Assembly: GCA_002291955.1 (NCBI GenBank)
Contig: DBBA01000174.1
Coordinates: forward strand, 1 to 13,013
Length of the DNA stretch: 13,013 nt
Direction of reading: 5' to 3'
DNA from: Rhodobacteraceae bacterium UBA996
Lineage (GTDB): Bacteria > Pseudomonadota > Alphaproteobacteria > Rhodobacterales > Rhodobacteraceae
Below are positions 1 to 6,578 of the stretch, in pieces. The position numbers and the translations under genes are program-made. Numbering within the stretch: position 1 is the first letter of the stretch; each line of letters opens with the position of its first letter. Below the pieces are notes generated by a model that was not told the origin of the DNA, made no database searches, and saw only the letters and a program-made list of their open reading frames with translations.

Positions 1-102
1 AATGTGCAGCAACGCAAGGGGCAGGGCTTCCGGCTTAGGTTACGAAAGACCTGTTTTCATAACGATATCAGTGACTTGCGGGGCGTTCGGCGGCATGGGG
101 GC

Positions 103-192
103 TGGCGGAGACGAAGGGATTCGAACCCTCGAGACGGTTTCCCGTCTGCACCCTTAGCAGGGGTGTGCCTTCGACCACTCGGCCACGTCTCC
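103..192 (-). tRNA. tRNA-Ser (anticodon GCU)
   Basis: Read on the minus strand, the sequence folds into a full class II tRNA with a long variable arm. The 7-bp acceptor stem pairs GGAGACG (complement of 186-192) with CGTCTCC (complement of 107-113). The anticodon stem CACCC/GGGTG encloses the loop CTGCTAA, giving anticodon GCU, which reads AGC and AGU serine codons. The variable arm contains GACGG/CCGTC, and the T loop carries GGTTCGAATCCC. The discriminator base is G, followed by an encoded CCA (complement of 103-105). The gene is divergent from the HAD gene that begins at 311. The long variable arm and the anticodon make serine identity secure. Confidence 0.96.
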
Positions 193-200
193 GCTGCCGG

Positions 201-228
201 GTCTAGCCGTCGCAGCGGCACGCGACAA
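201..228 (-). promoter_or_regulatory. putative promoter of tRNA-Ser
   Basis: On the minus strand a TTGTCG box (complement of 223-228) lies 16 bp before CTAGAC (complement of 201-206). The latter is 8 bp upstream of the mature tRNA 5' end, so transcription would begin at or just before the tRNA. Both boxes match the sigma-70 consensus only partly. Position is the main support. Confidence 0.35.
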
Positions 229-310
229 GGCGATTTTCCGGTTGGCCCGGTGCAGGCCGGGGTTTTCCCGCCCTGCCGCGCATGCCAAGGTCCCGACCGG
301 GAGGTGCGGC

Positions 311-991
311 ATGGCGACCGGATGCGTGGTGTTCGATGCCTATGGCACGCTGTTCGACGTGGCCTCGGCCGCGCGGGCGCTGGCGTCCGAGCCGGGGCAG
401 GGTGCATTCGCCCGCCATGCCGACCGGCTGTCGGCCGACTGGCGCCGCAAGCAGCTGGAATACACCTGGCTGCGCGCCGTGACGGGCGACCAGGCCGACT
501 TCCACCAGGTCACGGCGGACGGGCTCGACTGGGCGCTCGATGCGGCCGGCCTGTCCGGTGACGACGGCCTGCGCGACCGGCTGATGGACCTCTACCTGCG
601 GCTCTCGCCCTACCCCGAGGTTCCCGCCACCCTGTCGGCCCTGCGCGCGCGGGGGCACCGGCTGGCGATCCTGTCGAACGGCACGCCGGCGATGCTGGCC
701 GCGGCGGTCGGCTCGGCCGGGCTCGACGGCCTGTTCGAGGCCGTCCTGTCGGTCGAGGCGGTGGGCGTCTTCAAGCCGCACCCGTCCGTCTATGCCCTGG
801 TCGAACAGACCCTGGGGGTGCCGCGCGGCGCGACGGTCTTCGTGTCGTCCAACGGCTGGGACGCGGGCTGCGCGGCGGCCTACGGGTTCACCACGCTGTG
901 GGTCAACCGCGCGGGCGATCCGGTCGACCGCCTGCCCGGGCGACCGCACCACATCGCGCGCGACCTGACCGCGCTGCCGGGGGTCGTCTGA
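311..991 (+). CDS. haloacid dehalogenase, type II (HAD superfamily)
   Basis: The 226-residue protein matches the (S)-2-haloacid dehalogenase family, which hydrolyses L-2-halo acids to D-2-hydroxy acids through an aspartyl-enzyme ester in the cytoplasm. All expected motifs are present. FDAYGTLFD supplies the nucleophile Asp9, LSNG (121-124) the Ser/Asn of motif II, FKPHPSVY the motif III Lys155, and SSNGWDAG (179-186) the Ser, Asn and Asp typical of dehalogenases rather than phosphatases of the fold. The length is normal for the family. The start at 311 was chosen because GGGAGG (299-304) sits 6 nt upstream and the motif begins directly after it; an in-frame extension to 242 lacks conserved sequence. 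The stop overlaps the next ATG by one base (TGATG). The true substrate may not be halogenated, as many family members in alphaproteobacteria are uncharacterised. Confidence 0.9.
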   Translation: MATGCVVFDAYGTLFDVASAARALASEPGQGAFARHADRLSADWRRKQLEYTWLRAVTGDQADFHQVTADGLDWALDAAGLSGDDGLRDRLMDLYLRLSPYPEVPATLSALRARGHRLAILSNGTPAMLAAAVGSAGLDGLFEAVLSVEAVGVFKPHPSVYALVEQTLGVPRGATVFVSSNGWDAGCAAAYGFTTLWVNRAGDPVDRLPGRPHHIARDLTALPGVV

Positions 992-1812
992 TGCCGCGCC
1001 TTGCCCTGCCCGGGGGCGTCTCGCTGCATTACGAGGACGAAGGGACCGGCCTGCCGCTCCTCTGCCTGCCCGGCCTGACCCGCGACAGCCGCGACTTCGA
1101 CTTCGTCGCGCCGCATCTGACGGGCCTCCGCCTGATCCGGCCCGACTACCGCGGCCGCGGGCAATCCGACCGGGCCGACTGGCGCACCTACACCGTCGCG
1201 CAGGAAGCGGCGGACGTGCTGGCGCTCATGGATCACCTGCGCCTGCCCCGCGCGGCGATCCTCGGCACCTCGCGCGGGGGGCTGATCGCGATGCTCCTCG
1301 CGGCAACGGCCAGGGACCGGCTGAGCGGCGTCGCCCTGAACGACATCGGCCCCGAGATCGGCGCCACCGGCCTGGACCGCATCCGCGACTACATCGGCCG
1401 TCCGTCCTCCCTGCCGGACCTCGACGCGCTGGCCGCGGCCCTTCCCGGCCTGTCGCCGGGCTTCGCGAATGTCCCGCCGGACCGCTGGCGGGCCCACGCG
1501 GACCGGATCGCCCGCGCGACCCCGACCGGTCTGGGCCTGACCTATGACCCCGACCTGCGCCGGGCGGTGCTGGAGGGCGGGGCCACCCCCGCGCCCGACC
1601 TCTGGCCCCTGTTCGACGCGCTGGCGGGCCTGCCGCTGGCCCTGATCCGCGGCGCGAACTCGGACCTTCTCACCGCCGCCACCGCGGCCGAGATGGCCCG
1701 CCGCCGCCCCGACATGATCCTGGCCACGGTCCCCGACCGCGCCCATGTCCCCTGGCTGGACGAACCCCCGGCGCTGGCGGCGCTGCATCACTGGCTGGAC
1801 CTGATCCGATGA
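991..1812 (+). CDS. alpha/beta hydrolase
   Basis: The 273-residue protein has the alpha/beta-hydrolase fold with an intact triad: nucleophile Ser94 in GTSRGG, acid Asp225 in the segment IRGANSDLL, and His252 in DRAHVPWLDEP. An early CLPGLTRDSRDF segment holds the oxyanion strand-loop, and PDYRGRGQSD follows, typical of the epoxide hydrolase/esterase-like branch of the superfamily. No signal peptide is visible, so it should be cytoplasmic. The start at 991 overlaps the HAD stop by one base, and the end overlaps the dehydratase start by four (ATGA), so the three genes are very likely translationally coupled. The substrate cannot be read from the sequence. It is distinct from PcaD (3965-4753) and from the methylesterase-like hydrolase at 6578-7294. 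Confidence 0.88.
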   Translation: MPRLALPGGVSLHYEDEGTGLPLLCLPGLTRDSRDFDFVAPHLTGLRLIRPDYRGRGQSDRADWRTYTVAQEAADVLALMDHLRLPRAAILGTSRGGLIAMLLAATARDRLSGVALNDIGPEIGATGLDRIRDYIGRPSSLPDLDALAAALPGLSPGFANVPPDRWRAHADRIARATPTGLGLTYDPDLRRAVLEGGATPAPDLWPLFDALAGLPLALIRGANSDLLTAATAAEMARRRPDMILATVPDRAHVPWLDEPPALAALHHWLDLIR

Positions 1813-2723
1813 CCCTGCCGCCCCTCCGCGCCGACTTCCTCGCCGCCGCGACCCGTGCGCGCGGCCACATCCGCCGCACGCCGCTCCTGTCCTCGCCCTT
1901 CCTTGACGCCCTCGCCGGGCGCCGCGTGCTGGTCAAGGCCGAAGCCCTCCAGCACACCGGCAGCTTCAAGGCCCGCGGCGCCTGGTCGGCCGTGTCCGCC
2001 CTGCCGCCCGCCACCCGCGCCCGCGGCCTTCTCGCCTTCTCCTCGGGCAACCACGCGCAGGGCGTCGCCTGGGCCGCCCGCGCCCATGGCGTGCCCGCCA
2101 CCATCGTCATGCCCGCCGACGCGCCGCGGCTGAAGATCGACAACACCCGCGCGCTGGGGGCCGAGGTCATCCTCTACGACCGCGCCGGGGGCGAGAACCG
2201 CGAGGCGCTGGGCGACCGCCTCGCGCGCGATCGCGGCCTGACCCTGATCCGCCCCTACGACGACCCGATGGTGATCGCAGGCCAGGGCACCACCGGGCTG
2301 GAAATCGCCGAACAGGCGGCAGAGGCCGGCGTCACCACCGCCGACGTCATCGTCTGCTGCGGCGGCGGCGGCCTGTCCGCGGGCATCGCGCTCGCGCTCG
2401 ACGGCACCGGCCTGCGCGTGCGCACCGCCGAACCCGCGGGCTTCGACGACATGGCCCGCACGCTCGCCACTGGCATCCGCCACACCAACGCCGCCACCAC
2501 CGGGTCGATCTGCGACGCGATCCTGACCCCCACCCCCGGCGACCTGACCCTGCCGATCCTTGCCGCCCGCGCGGGCCCGGGTCTCACCGTCACCGACGAC
2601 CAGGCGCTGGCCGCCGCCCTGTTCCACCCGGCCGCCATCCCCGGCGACACGGTGATCTGCGTGGCCTCGGGGGGCAACGTCGATCCCGCCACCTTTGCCC
2701 GGGCCCTGCACCACGCCCATTGA
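1809..2723 (+). CDS. threonine/serine dehydratase (PLP fold type II, no ACT domain)
   Basis: The 304-residue protein is a fold type II pyridoxal-phosphate enzyme of the threonine dehydratase/serine racemase group, which deaminates threonine or serine to 2-oxobutyrate or pyruvate. HTGSFKARGA carries the Schiff-base Lys54. SSGNHAQG (78-85) is the substrate-carboxylate loop, GGGGLSAG (185-192) binds the cofactor phosphate, and ASGGN near the C terminus faces the pyridine ring. It stops at about 304 residues with no regulatory ACT-like domain, so it resembles catabolic short forms rather than the full biosynthetic IlvA. Its ATG overlaps the preceding hydrolase stop by four bases. A 60-bp gap with a promoter-like element separates it from pobA, suggesting the end of the first operon. 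Serine racemase or beta-hydroxyaspartate dehydratase activity cannot be excluded. Confidence 0.87.
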   Translation: MTLPPLRADFLAAATRARGHIRRTPLLSSPFLDALAGRRVLVKAEALQHTGSFKARGAWSAVSALPPATRARGLLAFSSGNHAQGVAWAARAHGVPATIVMPADAPRLKIDNTRALGAEVILYDRAGGENREALGDRLARDRGLTLIRPYDDPMVIAGQGTTGLEIAEQAAEAGVTTADVIVCCGGGGLSAGIALALDGTGLRVRTAEPAGFDDMARTLATGIRHTNAATTGSICDAILTPTPGDLTLPILAARAGPGLTVTDDQALAAALFHPAAIPGDTVICVASGGNVDPATFARALHHAH

Positions 2724-2724
2724 T

Positions 2725-2756
2725 TAGTTGACAACGCCAACTACCTCCCCCAGCAT
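2725..2756 (+). promoter_or_regulatory. putative pobA/pca operon promoter with inverted-repeat operator
   Basis: The 60-bp gap before pobA holds the inverted repeat TAGTTG-N7-CAACTA (2725-2743). A TTGACA hexamer (2728-2733), a perfect match to the sigma-70 -35 consensus, lies inside the repeat. A weak -10 candidate, CAGCAT (2751-2756), follows at 17-bp spacing. A repressor bound to the repeat would cover the -35 box. Repeats with AGTTG/CAACT arms are common for MarR-type regulators; this family guess is inference, and no regulator gene is in the window. A six-base arm alone is weak statistical evidence, so position carries most of the weight. Confidence 0.45.
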
Positions 2757-2783
2757 CGCGGACAGGGAGGAGACAGCGCAACC

Positions 2784-3953
2784 ATGCGAACGCAGGTGTG
2801 CATCATCGGCGGCGGCCCGTCGGGCCTGCTTCTGGGGCAACTGCTCCACCAGGCCGGCATCGCCACGGTCATCCTCGAACGCCAGACCCGCGACCACGTC
2901 CTCGCGCGCATCCGCGCAGGTGTCCTCGAATGGGGTTCGGTGGAAACCCTCCGCCGCGCGGGCGTCGGCACCCGGATGGACACGCAGGGCCACGTCCACA
3001 CGGGCACCACCCTCGCCGCCCGCAACCGCGGCTTCCGCATCGACTTCGCCGCCACCACCGGAAAGCAGGTCATGGTCTGGGGCCAGACCGAGGTCACCGC
3101 CGACCTCTACGCCGCGCGCGACGCCACCGGCGCCCCCACCATCCATGGCGCCAGCGACGTAGGCTTGCACGGCCTCGACACCGATGCGCCCTTCGTCACC
3201 TACCGCCTCGGTGATACCGAACACCGGATCGACTGCGACCACATCGCGGGCTGCGACGGCTTCCACGGTCCCAGCCGCAAGGCAATCCCGGCCTCGGTCC
3301 TGCGCGAATACGAGCGCGTCTATCCCTTCGGCTGGCTCGGCGTGCTGTCCCGCACCCCGCCCGTGGCCGACGAACTGATCTACGCCAACCACGAACGCGG
3401 CTTCGCGCTGTGCTCCATGCGCAACGCGATGCTCAGCCGCTACTACATCCAGTGCCCGGTGGACGACCCGCTGGACAAATGGACCGACAACGCGTTCTGG
3501 GACGAGCTGCGCCGCCGCATCCCGTCGGACGCCGCCGACACCCTCGTCACCGGCCCGTCGATCGAGAAGTCCATCGCCCCCCTGCGGTCCTTCGTGGCCG
3601 AACCCATGCGCTGGGGGCGGCTCTACCTCGTGGGCGACGCGGCCCATATCGTGCCGCCGACCGGGGCCAAGGGCCTGAACCTCGCCATCGGCGACGTGCA
3701 CTACCTGTCGGATGCGCTGATCCGCCACTACCACGACCGCGACGACGGGGGGCTTGACGGGTACTCCGCCACGGCGCTCGCCCGCGTTTGGAAGGCCGAA
3801 CGCTTCTCGTGGTCGCTGACGACGCTTCTCCACCGCTTCCCCGGGCAGTCGCCCTTCGAGCAGCGCATGCAGGAGGCGGAACTCGACTGGCTGGAAGGAT
3901 CGCTTGCCGCGCAGACCGCGCTGGCCGAGAACTACGTGGGCCTGCCGTACTAG
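2784..3953 (+). CDS. pobA: 4-hydroxybenzoate 3-monooxygenase
   Basis: PobA is the cytoplasmic FAD- and NADPH-dependent hydroxylase that converts 4-hydroxybenzoate to protocatechuate. The 389-residue length fits the family (about 390-394). The N-terminal IIGGGPSGLLLG (7-18) is the FAD Rossmann motif, CDGFHGPSR (157-165) is the DG motif of class A flavoprotein hydroxylases, and GDAAHIVPPTGAKGLN (284-299) is the second FAD motif. By remembered comparison with the Pseudomonas enzyme, Tyr200, Ser211, Arg213, Pro292 and Tyr384 occupy the substrate-contacting positions, which supports true 4-hydroxybenzoate specificity. GGGAGGAG (2765-2772) lies 11 nt before the ATG, a slightly long spacing. It is the first gene of the catabolic operon, 11 bp ahead of pcaD, and delivers the substrate for PcaHG encoded further down. 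Confidence 0.97.
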   Translation: MRTQVCIIGGGPSGLLLGQLLHQAGIATVILERQTRDHVLARIRAGVLEWGSVETLRRAGVGTRMDTQGHVHTGTTLAARNRGFRIDFAATTGKQVMVWGQTEVTADLYAARDATGAPTIHGASDVGLHGLDTDAPFVTYRLGDTEHRIDCDHIAGCDGFHGPSRKAIPASVLREYERVYPFGWLGVLSRTPPVADELIYANHERGFALCSMRNAMLSRYYIQCPVDDPLDKWTDNAFWDELRRRIPSDAADTLVTGPSIEKSIAPLRSFVAEPMRWGRLYLVGDAAHIVPPTGAKGLNLAIGDVHYLSDALIRHYHDRDDGGLDGYSATALARVWKAERFSWSLTTLLHRFPGQSPFEQRMQEAELDWLEGSLAAQTALAENYVGLPY

Positions 3954-3964
3954 GGACACCTGCC

Positions 3965-4753
3965 ATGCAGATCGCGACGCTGGGCGACATCCACACGCAC
4001 TACCGGACCGACGGCCCCGCCGACGGCCCCGCGGTGGTCTTCGCCAACTCGCTCGGCACCGACCTGCGCCTGTGGGACAAGGTCATTCCCCTGCTGCCCG
4101 CCCACCTGCGCCTGATCCGCTACGACAAGCGCGGCCACGGCCTCACGACCGCGCCACCCGCCCCCTATGCGATGGGCGCGCTCGTCACCGACCTCGAACG
4201 GCTGATGGACCACCTGGGCGTGACCGGCGCCGTGGTCGTCGGCCTGTCGATCGGGGGGCTGATCGCGCAGGGACTGGCGGTGAAGCGCCTCGACCTCGTC
4301 CGTGGCCTCGTGCTGTCGAACACCGCCGCGCGCATCAGCACGGCCGCCATGTGGGCCGACCGCATCGCGGCGGTCCGCGCGGGCGGCATCGACAGCCTCG
4401 CCGATAGCGTGATGGAGCGCTGGTTCGGCAAGCCGTTCCGCGCCACGCCCGAACTCCACGCCTGGCGCACGATGCTGACCCGCCAGCCGGTGGACGGCTA
4501 CGCGGGCTGCGCCGCCGCCATCGCGGGAACCGACTTCTTCACCACAACGGCCACCCTGCGCCTGCCCACGCTCGCCATCGCGGGCGACCAGGACGGCGCC
4601 ACCCCGCCCGACCTCGTGCGCGAGACAGCCAGCCTGATCCCCGGCAGCCGCTTCCACCTCATCCGCGGCGCGGGCCACCTGCCCTGCGTGGAAAAACCCG
4701 ACGACTACGCCGCCGCCCTTGCTGCCTTCCTGCAGGACATCGGCCATGCGTGA
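3965..4753 (+). CDS. pcaD: 3-oxoadipate enol-lactonase
   Basis: The 262-residue alpha/beta hydrolase hydrolyses beta-ketoadipate enol-lactone to 3-oxoadipate. The motifs are those of PcaD. NSLGTDLRLWD (28-38) is the diagnostic oxyanion region, YDKRGHG (53-59) follows, GLSIGG carries nucleophile Ser95, AGDQDGATPP carries Asp210 and GAGHLPCVEKP carries His238. The start at 3965 was chosen because the protein aligns with the family from this Met; the reading frame stays open upstream into pobA without relevant sequence. AGGGA (3952-3956) overlaps the pobA stop and lies 8 nt from the ATG. It is not fused to PcaC, unlike PcaL of some actinobacteria. An 87-bp gap with a hairpin element separates it from pcaC. 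Confidence 0.95.
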   Translation: MQIATLGDIHTHYRTDGPADGPAVVFANSLGTDLRLWDKVIPLLPAHLRLIRYDKRGHGLTTAPPAPYAMGALVTDLERLMDHLGVTGAVVVGLSIGGLIAQGLAVKRLDLVRGLVLSNTAARISTAAMWADRIAAVRAGGIDSLADSVMERWFGKPFRATPELHAWRTMLTRQPVDGYAGCAAAIAGTDFFTTTATLRLPTLAIAGDQDGATPPDLVRETASLIPGSRFHLIRGAGHLPCVEKPDDYAAALAAFLQDIGHA

Positions 4754-4794
4754 CGACGCCGTCCCCTTCATCCTTGCCCAAGTACCTCGGGGGT

Positions 4795-4813
4795 GCGGGG
4801 GCAGAGCCCCCGC
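4795..4813. repeat. REP-like GC-rich hairpin between pcaD and pcaC
   Basis: A perfect 8-bp inverted repeat, GCGGGGGC with loop AGA and its complement GCCCCCGC, is preceded by CAAGTACCTCGGGGGT. I recall elements with this look (a short AT-containing lead followed by a G-run/C-run hairpin) as dispersed intergenic repeats in Rhodobacteraceae; copy number cannot be checked here. No T-run follows, so a simple intrinsic terminator is unlikely. Its place inside the operon suggests an RNA hairpin that could influence processing or stability between pobA-pcaD and pcaC onward. Confidence 0.6.
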
Positions 4814-4840
4814 GCGTCCGCCCCACAGGACACGACAGCC

Positions 4841-5224
4841 ATGACCGACCGCCGCCCCGCAGGCGACGCCACCCGCCGCCGCACATTGGGCGAGCCGCAT
4901 GTCGCGCAAAGCCAGGCCGCCCGCACCGACTTCGACGGTCCGTTCCTCGACCTCATCACCGAATCCGCCTGGGGCACTGTCTGGGCCTCCGAGGCGATCC
5001 CGCCCCGCGAACGCTCGATGGTCACCATCGCGCTGCTGGCGGGCCTCGGGAACTGGGAGGAACTCGCGCTCCACCTCCGCGCCACGGTCAACACCGGCGC
5101 GACGGAAACCGACATCCGCGAGGTGCTGATGCACGTCGCCATCTACGCGGGCGTGCCGCGCGCCAACCACGCCTTCAAGATCGCCCGCGACATCCTTCAG
5201 GAACGGGAGGGCAAGGATGCCTGA
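4841..5224 (+). CDS. pcaC: 4-carboxymuconolactone decarboxylase
   Basis: The 127-residue protein is a single carboxymuconolactone decarboxylase domain. PcaC removes CO2 from 4-carboxymuconolactone to give the beta-ketoadipate enol-lactone, the PcaD substrate. Family features in order are LGEPHVAQSQA near residue 16, the ESAWGTVW segment, a central RSMVTIALLAGLG helix, and NTGATETDIREVL with IYAGVPRANHAF near the C terminus. The length matches stand-alone PcaC. The start at 4841 follows AGGA (4827-4830) by 10 nt. An in-frame GTG at 4793 would run through the hairpin repeat and is rejected. The 3' end overlaps pcaH by 8 bp, indicating coupling. It acts as a small cytoplasmic oligomer. Confidence 0.95.
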   Translation: MTDRRPAGDATRRRTLGEPHVAQSQAARTDFDGPFLDLITESAWGTVWASEAIPPRERSMVTIALLAGLGNWEELALHLRATVNTGATETDIREVLMHVAIYAGVPRANHAFKIARDILQEREGKDA

Positions 5225-5978
5225 GGCCACCACCGACCGAGACCCTGTCTATCGGGACACGGGCAACCTGATCCCGCGCAACCGCGCGGCCCATCCGGTG
5301 CCCTACGACCCCGACTACAAGACCTCCGTCACCCGGTCGCCGAACCTGCCCCTCCTGTCGATGGACTCGACCCTGACCGAGGAAACCGGCCCGGTGTTCG
5401 GCCATACCCTCCTCGGCCCCCTCGACAACAACCTGATCCTGAACTTCAGCCAGGGACGCGCCCCCGCCGTGGGCGAGCGCATCCGCGTCCACGGCCGCGT
5501 CATGGACGAACACGGCCGCGGCCTGCCCAATACCCTGGTCGAGGTCTGGCAGGCCAACGCCGGCGGCCGCTACCGCCACGTCAAGGACACCTACTTCGCC
5601 CCCCTCGACCCCAACTTCGGCGGCTGCGGGCGCTGCCTCACCGACGCGCACGGCAACTACGAGTTCATGACGATCCGCCCCGGCGCCTATCCCTGGCCCA
5701 ACCGGGGCAACGAATGGCGCCCGATGCACATCCACTTCTCGCTCTTCGGCCACAGCTTCGGCCAGCGCCTCATCACACAGATGTACTTCGAGGGCGACCC
5801 GCTCATCGACCGCTGCCCCATCGCCGCCACGGTGAAATCCCGCAGCCAGCTCGACCGCCTCGTCGCGCCCCTCGACATGCACGGCTCGCGCCCGATGGAC
5901 TACCTCGCGTGGAAGTTCGACATCGTCCTGCGCGGCCGCCGCCAGACCCTGTTCGAGAACCGGATGGAGGGCCTTTAA
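5217..5978 (+). CDS. pcaH: protocatechuate 3,4-dioxygenase, beta subunit
   Basis: PcaH carries the non-haem Fe(III) site of the intradiol dioxygenase that cleaves protocatechuate to 3-carboxy-cis,cis-muconate. The 253-residue length is slightly above the Pseudomonas subunit. All four iron ligands are recognisable: Tyr119 in AGGRYRH, Tyr158 in RPGAYPWPN, and His171 and His173 in RPMHIHFS. The N-terminal RDTGNLIPRN and PLDNNLILNF are typical for beta subunits. The ATG at 5217 lies inside the end of pcaC and follows GGGAGGGCAAGG closely. The stop is immediately followed by the pcaG start. With PcaG it forms the (alpha-beta-Fe)n oligomer. Confidence 0.97.
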   Translation: MPEATTDRDPVYRDTGNLIPRNRAAHPVPYDPDYKTSVTRSPNLPLLSMDSTLTEETGPVFGHTLLGPLDNNLILNFSQGRAPAVGERIRVHGRVMDEHGRGLPNTLVEVWQANAGGRYRHVKDTYFAPLDPNFGGCGRCLTDAHGNYEFMTIRPGAYPWPNRGNEWRPMHIHFSLFGHSFGQRLITQMYFEGDPLIDRCPIAATVKSRSQLDRLVAPLDMHGSRPMDYLAWKFDIVLRGRRQTLFENRMEGL

Positions 5979-6578
5979 GTGCCACAGACGCTGACAACCC
6001 TCACCGAAACCGCGTCCCAGACTGCCGGGCCCTACGTCCACATCGGCTGCATCCCCACCTTCACCGGGATCGAAGGGGTCTACCCCGAGGATCTGGGCAA
6101 ATCCCCCATCCGCGACGGCGCGAAGGGCGAGGTCATCACCATCACCGGATCCGTCTACGACGGCACCGGCTGGGCCCTGCGCGACGCGATGATGGAAAGC
6201 TGGCAGGCCGATGCCGCAGGCCTCTACCCCGGACAGACGGGCGCCGATCCGGCCGTCAGCGGCTTCTGCCGCTTCGCTGCCGACGGCATGACGGGCGAAT
6301 TCACCCTGCGCACCGTGAAACCGGGGCCCGTCCCCCTGCGGCAGGGCGGCCATCAGGCCCCCCACATCGCCATCTGGATCGTCGCGCGCGGCATCAACAT
6401 CGGGCTCAACACGCGCATCTACTTCGAGGACGAGGACAACTCGACCGACCCCCTCCTGAACCGGATCGAACAGCGCCCCCGCGTCGACACCCTGATCGCG
6501 CGGAAAACCGGCCCCGGCGCCTACCGCTGGGATATCCGCCTGCAGGGGCAGGGCGAGACCGTGTTCCTCGATATGTGA
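5979..6578 (+). CDS. pcaG: protocatechuate 3,4-dioxygenase, alpha subunit
   Basis: The 199-residue protein is the alpha subunit partner of PcaH. It shares the intradiol dioxygenase beta-sandwich but lacks the iron ligands. Conserved sections are TASQTAGPYVHIG (11-23), the GSVYDGTG...ESWQADAAG stretch and QAPHIAIWIVARGIN (126-140), which help form the active site in the alpha/beta pair. Translation begins with GTG directly after the pcaH TAA, with GGAGG (5966-5970) 8 nt upstream. No ATG at a better place exists in this frame. The TGA overlaps the next gene's ATG by one base, so the downstream hydrolase is probably made by coupled re-initiation. Confidence 0.96.
   Translation: MPQTLTTLTETASQTAGPYVHIGCIPTFTGIEGVYPEDLGKSPIRDGAKGEVITITGSVYDGTGWALRDAMMESWQADAAGLYPGQTGADPAVSGFCRFAADGMTGEFTLRTVKPGPVPLRQGGHQAPHIAIWIVARGINIGLNTRIYFEDEDNSTDPLLNRIEQRPRVDTLIARKTGPGAYRWDIRLQGQGETVFLDM

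Noticed and set aside
36..60. Weak hairpin AGGT/ACCT followed by TTTT, considered as a terminator
   Set aside because: A four-base stem with an eight-base loop is too unstable, and no gene end is visible next to it on the plus strand.
2724..3959. Open frame of 411 codons on the minus strand opposite pobA
   Set aside because: Same kind of GC-driven shadow; the plus strand encodes a complete PobA with all motifs.
3950..5233. Open frame of 427 codons on the minus strand opposite pcaD and pcaC
   Set aside because: Antisense shadow caused by extreme third-position GC. The product is Gly/Arg/Ala-rich low-complexity sequence without domains, while the plus strand encodes clear PcaD and PcaC.
5175..6365. 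Open frame of 396 codons on the minus strand opposite pcaH and pcaG
   Set aside because: Low-complexity translation without recognisable motifs; PcaH iron ligands and PcaG motifs are on the plus strand.
5714..6577. Apparent long N-terminal extension of the methylesterase-like hydrolase across pcaH and pcaG
   Set aside because: The extension is Arg/Pro/His-rich shadow sequence. The hydrolase motif begins directly at the Met at 6578, which overlaps the pcaG stop as expected for coupled genes.
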